Shown here one piece after another: positions 59,622 to 64,000 of a stretch of 64,000 nucleotides of DNA. Numbering within the stretch: position 1 is the first letter of the stretch; every line of letters starts with the position of its first letter. The notes under the pieces are model-generated. The model was not told the DNA's origin and made no database searches. It worked only from the letters and a program-made list of their open reading frames with translations. The stretch lies in contig SNVD02009053.1 of the NCBI GenBank assembly GCA_013180625.2, forward strand, positions 292,908 through 356,907, given 5' to 3'. Origin of the DNA: Boswellia sacra (lineage: Eukaryota > Streptophyta > Magnoliopsida > Sapindales > Burseraceae). Position numbers and translations under genes: made by a program.

Positions 59622-61105
59622 CCTGCAGATCTTGTTATTTTACAAGCTGAGGTAAAAAATTATGAGACAATTCCTTCTTCAAAGTAATTTGCTTATAAAT
59701 CAATGTAATAACAAAGATAACTTTTGTTCCAATATAGGTCCCAGCCCAAAAATTCACCAACAGAGAGTTGACAGCGCTTAACACAGAGAAGCATACAATT
59801 GAGAATCCTGAAGCTGTAGAAGTTTTTGAGGACCTAGTGAATCTTGCAGTAGGAGTTGTTGAATATGTGATAGTGGCATTTGATGAGGGCTTATTTGGGT
59901 ACTCTGTATCCACCTTCTTGAATTGTGAAGACATGTTTGCTGTGATTAACTATAAGGAGCTCACTCAGAACTGCATCTCTATATATAGCAGGTTATGATT
60001 TTTTTTTTTTTTACAATTAAGTCTATTAACATTTCTTTTAATAGTAATTTGTATAAAACATTATTGTAACTCAAATATTATTTTTTTTCTTGGACTTGTA
60101 GTTAACTTTATCAAAAATTTCAGAGTGATAACAGTCGAGTCACATTTAGGTTTGTCAACCCATCAACCATACTTGTTGATCAACTGAGCAAAAAAGAACT
60201 ACGATCTCAAATTTCTCAATCCTTCTCAAGCAAGATCAAAGGGTTTAACAACAAAAACTACATTTTAATTCTGTATACCCCAGGGTATGTTTTCTTGCCA
60301 AACTTATAGTTAATCTTATTTCATAACCATTTTATAAATCAGGTTAGAGATTCTAACTTGTGAGAGTTTCATGATATGATAGTTACCATTGGACATTAAT
60401 TGTGATTGATATGTCTTCTTTGTCAATCTTTTTCCTTGATTCAATGGGAAAAGGAGCCAAGCAAGATGTTAAGGAAGTCATTAACAAGTATGTGTTTTAG
60501 TGCCTTCAATGTTGATTATTAACATCATAATAATATGTTTAATTAAGTTGCAATATTTATGTGTGATTGTATGTTTTGCCAGAGGATTATTATTGTGGCT
60601 GTCATCATCCAGGAGAAAAAATAAAAAGTACACATTTGAATGGACGAATGTAAAGGTACATTTAATTGATTTTGATATGAGATTATAAAAATTGACTTGT
60701 GCAGAAAAGTTTTTTGCTTACAATGCCACTTTTTCATGTATACTTGCAGGGACCAAGACAAGTTGGCAGTACGGAATGTGGTTATTATGTTTTAAGAAAC
60801 ATGAAAGAGATTATGCAAAACCCCAAGATCCTCTGTGAAAATGTAAGCAATCCTAATTTGGGTTTCTCAAGTTTTCAGTGCGTTGTTATTAACATATATT
60901 TGTTTTGTTGTTAGTACAACAAGAAGGACCATTATACAATGGAGGAGATAAATGAAGTTAGATCAGAATGGGCTAGGCTTGTATCCAAGATTGTAAGAGA
61001 ATGGCATGAAAAGAAGAAGGCTACAAAATCAGGTTCATCAAATCCTCGAACTATGATGAATTTCCATCCAAGTTTAGTGTTCAATTTATTACTTCTAACA
61101 TGACA
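59622..61105 (+). pseudogene. Ulp1-type (C48) cysteine protease part of the second CACTA gene
   Basis: Ulp1 enzymes cut SUMO from proteins; copies carried by plant transposons have unknown substrates. Exons in order: FTNRELTALNTEKH (59753 on), VTFRFVNPSTILVDQLSK (60130 on), YILILYTPG, then YHWTLIVIDM with catalytic His (60387-60389), FFLDSMGKGAKQD with catalytic Asp (60438-60440), GPRQVGSTECGYYVLRNMKE with oxyanion Gln (60759-60761) and catalytic Cys (60777-60779), and MEEINEVRSEWARLVSKIV. Introns with gt-ag borders separate them. All four key positions are kept, so the domain could be intact if spliced correctly; whether the gene is still expressed cannot be judged. Confidence 0.7.
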
Positions 61106-61600
61106 CTTAAATTTTGTAGATTGAAGGAGTTTACATGTGTGTGGATAGTTGTGTATATAACTTTTTGGAAATTGTATATAGCTTGCTGATAACAACTCAC
61201 AGAATAAGGAGTGTCAACAACCATTTTTTGTGTGCTTTGATTACGAGTACCCCATGGAGTAGTTTTTGGGATGGTTTTGGAATGCCTTATCCATGAAAGT
61301 TGGTTGGTGGTTAAATGACCTCAAATGCATAGTTTTTGGGAAATTAAAACTTGATGAAGTCTAATGTATAATATTCTTTTTTGTTAATGGATGAAAGATT
61401 ATGACATTGATGTTTAAAGTTGATGTTTATATGTTGAATCTATCATTCATTAATTTGATCTTTTATTAATTTGTAAACAACCCAGCTTGGTAAGTTTTGC
61501 CTTCATCTTTTTGATATAATTTGTTAGCTCCAATATGATGTTTTTATGTATTTAGTTGCATGGTTTTGCACCATTTAACTTTTGTTTGCTAGTATAACAG
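61106..61600. other. Non-coding DNA after the protease gene
   Basis: AT-rich with no recognisable gene; probably 3' untranslated and spacer sequence. Confidence 0.4.
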
Positions 61601-63000
61601 CTTTTTAAGGCTTATACAGTGGTGGTGATGCATGCTTCTGATTTTGGAAGGGATCAACAAGGATTTGCTTCATGAAGTATGTATTCATCTTCCTTTGCCA
61701 TATGCAAAAGATAGAATTGTTCATTTTGTTTCAGATATCGATTGATGAAATGTGACTAGTTAAATGTGTTTTATGTTTTTGTTAATTTAATTGAGACTCG
61801 TGTCAGAAGTACTTTCATTTCAATCATTTCCATATTTGGTCATTGAGAAACTGTAGCAAAATAGAAAAATCATGTTGTAGAAATTGTTTATGGTGGAGAT
61901 GTTTTCAAGAAAGTCTCTTGTTTGTTAAGTGGAAATTGTTTCTTGTTAAGTGTAGTTTCTAAAGATAAGGTATATGGTGCTTGTATATTTTCATCTTAGC
62001 TACAGACCACATATATATTCATCGATTAAGGCATATGCAGATGATAATGTTCTTCAAGTAAGCATTCTATCTGTGTACTTAGCTTGTAAATCAGATGCTT
62101 TGTTTACATTGATTAATCTGCATTGTTACATTGTTACATTGTTTGATTTGCTGCTTTCTATGTCTGACATGGCATGAGACTATTGTGTTTGTATTGTGTT
62201 GTGCTCAGGTACAATTTTATTTAGTGCTTGTGCCATTCTAATACAGGCACAATCCATCGCATTGCTTCTTTGTTGGAGTTATTTTTAATTAACTTTTCAT
62301 TTTTGGTCCATTTGCACCGAATTAATGATTTTATAGCAGCCAAATTTTGACTAACAATTTTTTAATTGGATGCTAAGGTTTTGGAGCATCTCTTATATCA
62401 AATACAACAATTTCTATGTTGTAATGTTTTATCATGTAGGGAATATTTTATTGTTTTAGAATTTGAATTAAAACTGTGAGACTAATTGTTCGTAAAAATT
62501 GAGGCTAAGGCACGTTAGTGTATTTGTATCTTTGTTCTGTTGATTGTCTGACAAAACTTTTGGGTTTTCTAGGTGCTTACCCAACATCCCACAATTACTT
62601 TATCAGTACCATGTGGTGCTATGCAATCAAGTCTTTCTGGCGATTCTCTTTTTTCGAAGTTGAATTCAGTTCTACAAACAAAAATAAGTGCAAGGGTAAG
62701 TTAGCCGTTTATCATTTACTTTTTTTTTAATTGAATTGTATTCCTGTTCTAATTGAAGTTTTCTCATTCTTTTTTTTTTTTCCATGTTTGAACAGGAGAG
62801 TATTCTAAGCCTAATGAAGCAAGTGTCTGTCGGAGACTCTCCATGTATACACAATCAATTCTGCCTAGATTTGCTCCCTTTTTTTTGGGGGGGTATAAGA
62901 TGATCTTATCTTGTCTTTCCATTTACTCAGGTAACCGTGCAGTTGATGGAGGGAATACATCAACGAATATGGCTACGGAGAGATCTTTGGTATGTGATCA
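61600..63000 (+). pseudogene. Exon-like pieces of an unidentified gene
   Basis: Several short open blocks are framed by plausible splice sites: about 61999-62057 (YRPHIYSSIKAYADDNVLQ), 62573-62695 (41 codons, contains LSVPCGAMQSSLSGDSLFSK), from 62796 (ESILSLMKQVSVGDSPC) and about 62932-62990 (GNRAVDGGNTSTNMATERSL). The blocks from 62573 and 62796 join in one frame across the intron. I cannot name the gene. If the CACTA right end lies past 64000 these are inside it and therefore captured; otherwise they are host sequence. Confidence 0.4.
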
Positions 63001-63841
63001 TATAGCTTTATGGTTTTTCTCTCTTTTTTTCTTTCTTTCTTCTCATCCATTTTCCCAAGGCTCCAATATTCTTTTATGGTGGATAGACTCTTCTAACTTA
63101 AGAAGTCAGAAACTAAATTGTTTTGAAGAGTATGCGAATTGATAACTCATATTACATTCTATCGTGAAGCTAGGGCTTTAGTATGCATGTATAATCTTAA
63201 GTTGGATAAAGCTCATCTCATTGGAGGTTTGTATATATGTTGAAGAAGTTGTTTATCAGGTACTATTAAATAAATTAGAAGAAATATTTAACTGATTGCT
63301 ACTTGATGATATATATTAAAAATGCTAACATAAATGCTGAACCAATAAATATCTCTATTTAAGCATATGAGATTTTAATACTGTTAAAGGGATAACTTTC
63401 TGGACGTATAAGAATGGAATAAATTGGTGAAAGAACTTCAGCAGCTTTGAACAAACTGTTGGTTAACAATTGGAGAAGTGATCTTTTCTAGTCTTCATAT
63501 ATCTTTGAATCTTTTATGGGTTTAGGAAAGTGAAATTTTTTCTTCTGTAAATGATTCTGGTAATTGTGTAAACTGTAAAAGTTTTTCCTATGAGAGCTAA
63601 CTTTCATGGTTTGATTATGTGAGCTATTATTGTAGTCATTCTAAGCCATTTCTAGACTGTGCAAAGTGATGTAGAGGTGTTGCTAGGAAAGATTTGATAT
63701 GACAGTGTTAGTGTAGGGTTGTTACATTGTTTGATTTGCTACTTTCCTTGCATTGTACTGTTTGATTTGTTGACTTTCTTTTTTTTTATTTACTTTTATA
63801 GAATTAAATTGACAAAAAATCAATTTCAAAAAAATATTTAT
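63001..63841. other. Non-coding AT-rich DNA
   Basis: No gene seen. A phrase tacattgtttgatttgct occurs here (63723) and also at 62137, hinting at an internal duplication. Confidence 0.4.
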
Positions 63842-63903
63842 ATAATACTGGGCTGATACAAAGGGCCGGTATCAGCAAAGGGCCAGTATCAGCCCAGTAT
63901 TAT
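63842..63903. repeat. Perfect 18-bp inverted repeat with direct repeats in the loop
   Basis: Arms ataatactgggctgatac (63842-63859) and gtatcagcccagtattat (63886-63903) are exact complements. The loop repeats aaagggcc(g/a)gtatcag. It may be part of the right subterminal array of the CACTA element. Confidence 0.75.
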
Positions 63904-64000
63904 ATATTTTTAAATAATAAATACATGTCGGTTCTTAACACTCACATAATATTTAGACAACATGTCACTTATCAACCCTCATCTTAGGTAGGCACATAGC

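Larger units (their letters stand above)
39969..64000 (+). mobile_element. Large CACTA element with captured gene pieces, right end outside window
   Basis: Left terminus CACTACAAGAATTTTT at 39969, inserted into an LTR. It carries a TNP2-type transposase, a second gene with Transposase_24-like and Ulp1 protease regions, an HMA exon and exon-like pieces of another gene. The subterminal motif gccggttctt (near 40017) recurs as gtcggttctt near 63927, suggesting that the right terminus lies just past 64000. A copia element is inserted at 48421-55562, so the CACTA itself is at least 16.9 kb. Confidence 0.75.

Overview
The window is nuclear DNA of a flowering plant, most likely a eudicot. It is AT-rich, has GT-AG introns, and holds Tat- and Athila-type gypsy, copia and CACTA (En/Spm) elements plus fragments of the plant genes MPP-alpha, LOG and HMA. 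The species cannot be named from the sequence. No intact host gene is visible. Almost everything is transposon sequence, most of it inactivated, with pieces of host genes carried or stranded inside it.

Layout. (1) 1-7308: AT-rich DNA with a 15-bp CACTA terminus at 836 and its exact inverted complement ending at 7308. Between them lies a decayed, intron-containing fragment of the mitochondrial processing peptidase alpha gene (4251-5549). (2) 7309-16862: a Tat-lineage gypsy element lacking its 5' LTR. It has gag, protease, RT, RNase H, a second RNase H-like domain and integrase on +. A spliced antisense gene (15346-13075) follows, then a GC-rich minisatellite and a 3' LTR. (3) 16863-19186: a hairpin element and a decayed gypsy-type LTR. 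(4) 19187-64000: a nested stack. A copia element (LTR at 19187, gag at 19431) is cut at 19795 by a 20-kb gag-only Tat-type element (19795-39968). That element holds a minus-strand Athila-type element (LTR at 30676-32187) and a LOG pseudogene. Its 3' LTR is cut at 39969 by a large CACTA element that runs off the window, and this CACTA carries a complete second copia element at 48421-55562 with a perfect 5-bp target duplication (cgttt).

How the parts relate. The large CACTA has the usual two-gene layout. A TNP2-type transposase (45868-56397, split by the copia) is followed by a second gene joining a Transposase_24-like region to a Ulp1-type cysteine protease whose His, Asp, Gln and Cys positions are all still encoded. 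It also carries a clean exon of an HMA2/3/4-type zinc/cadmium ATPase and, near its right side, exon-like pieces of an unidentified gene. The second copia element keeps gag, integrase and both LTRs, but its RT and RNase H are deleted and catalytic residues are replaced, so it could only move with help. The gag-only Tat element has no pol and a 5-kb 3' region built of several unrelated tandem arrays.

Relative ages follow from nesting: first copia, then the gag-only Tat element, then Athila and CACTA, then the second copia. LTR comparison by eye agrees: about 13 differences in the first 84 bp for the Tat element against 4 in about 190 bp for the inner copia. Exact exon borders, family assignments at subfamily level and element ends beyond 64000 are inferences.
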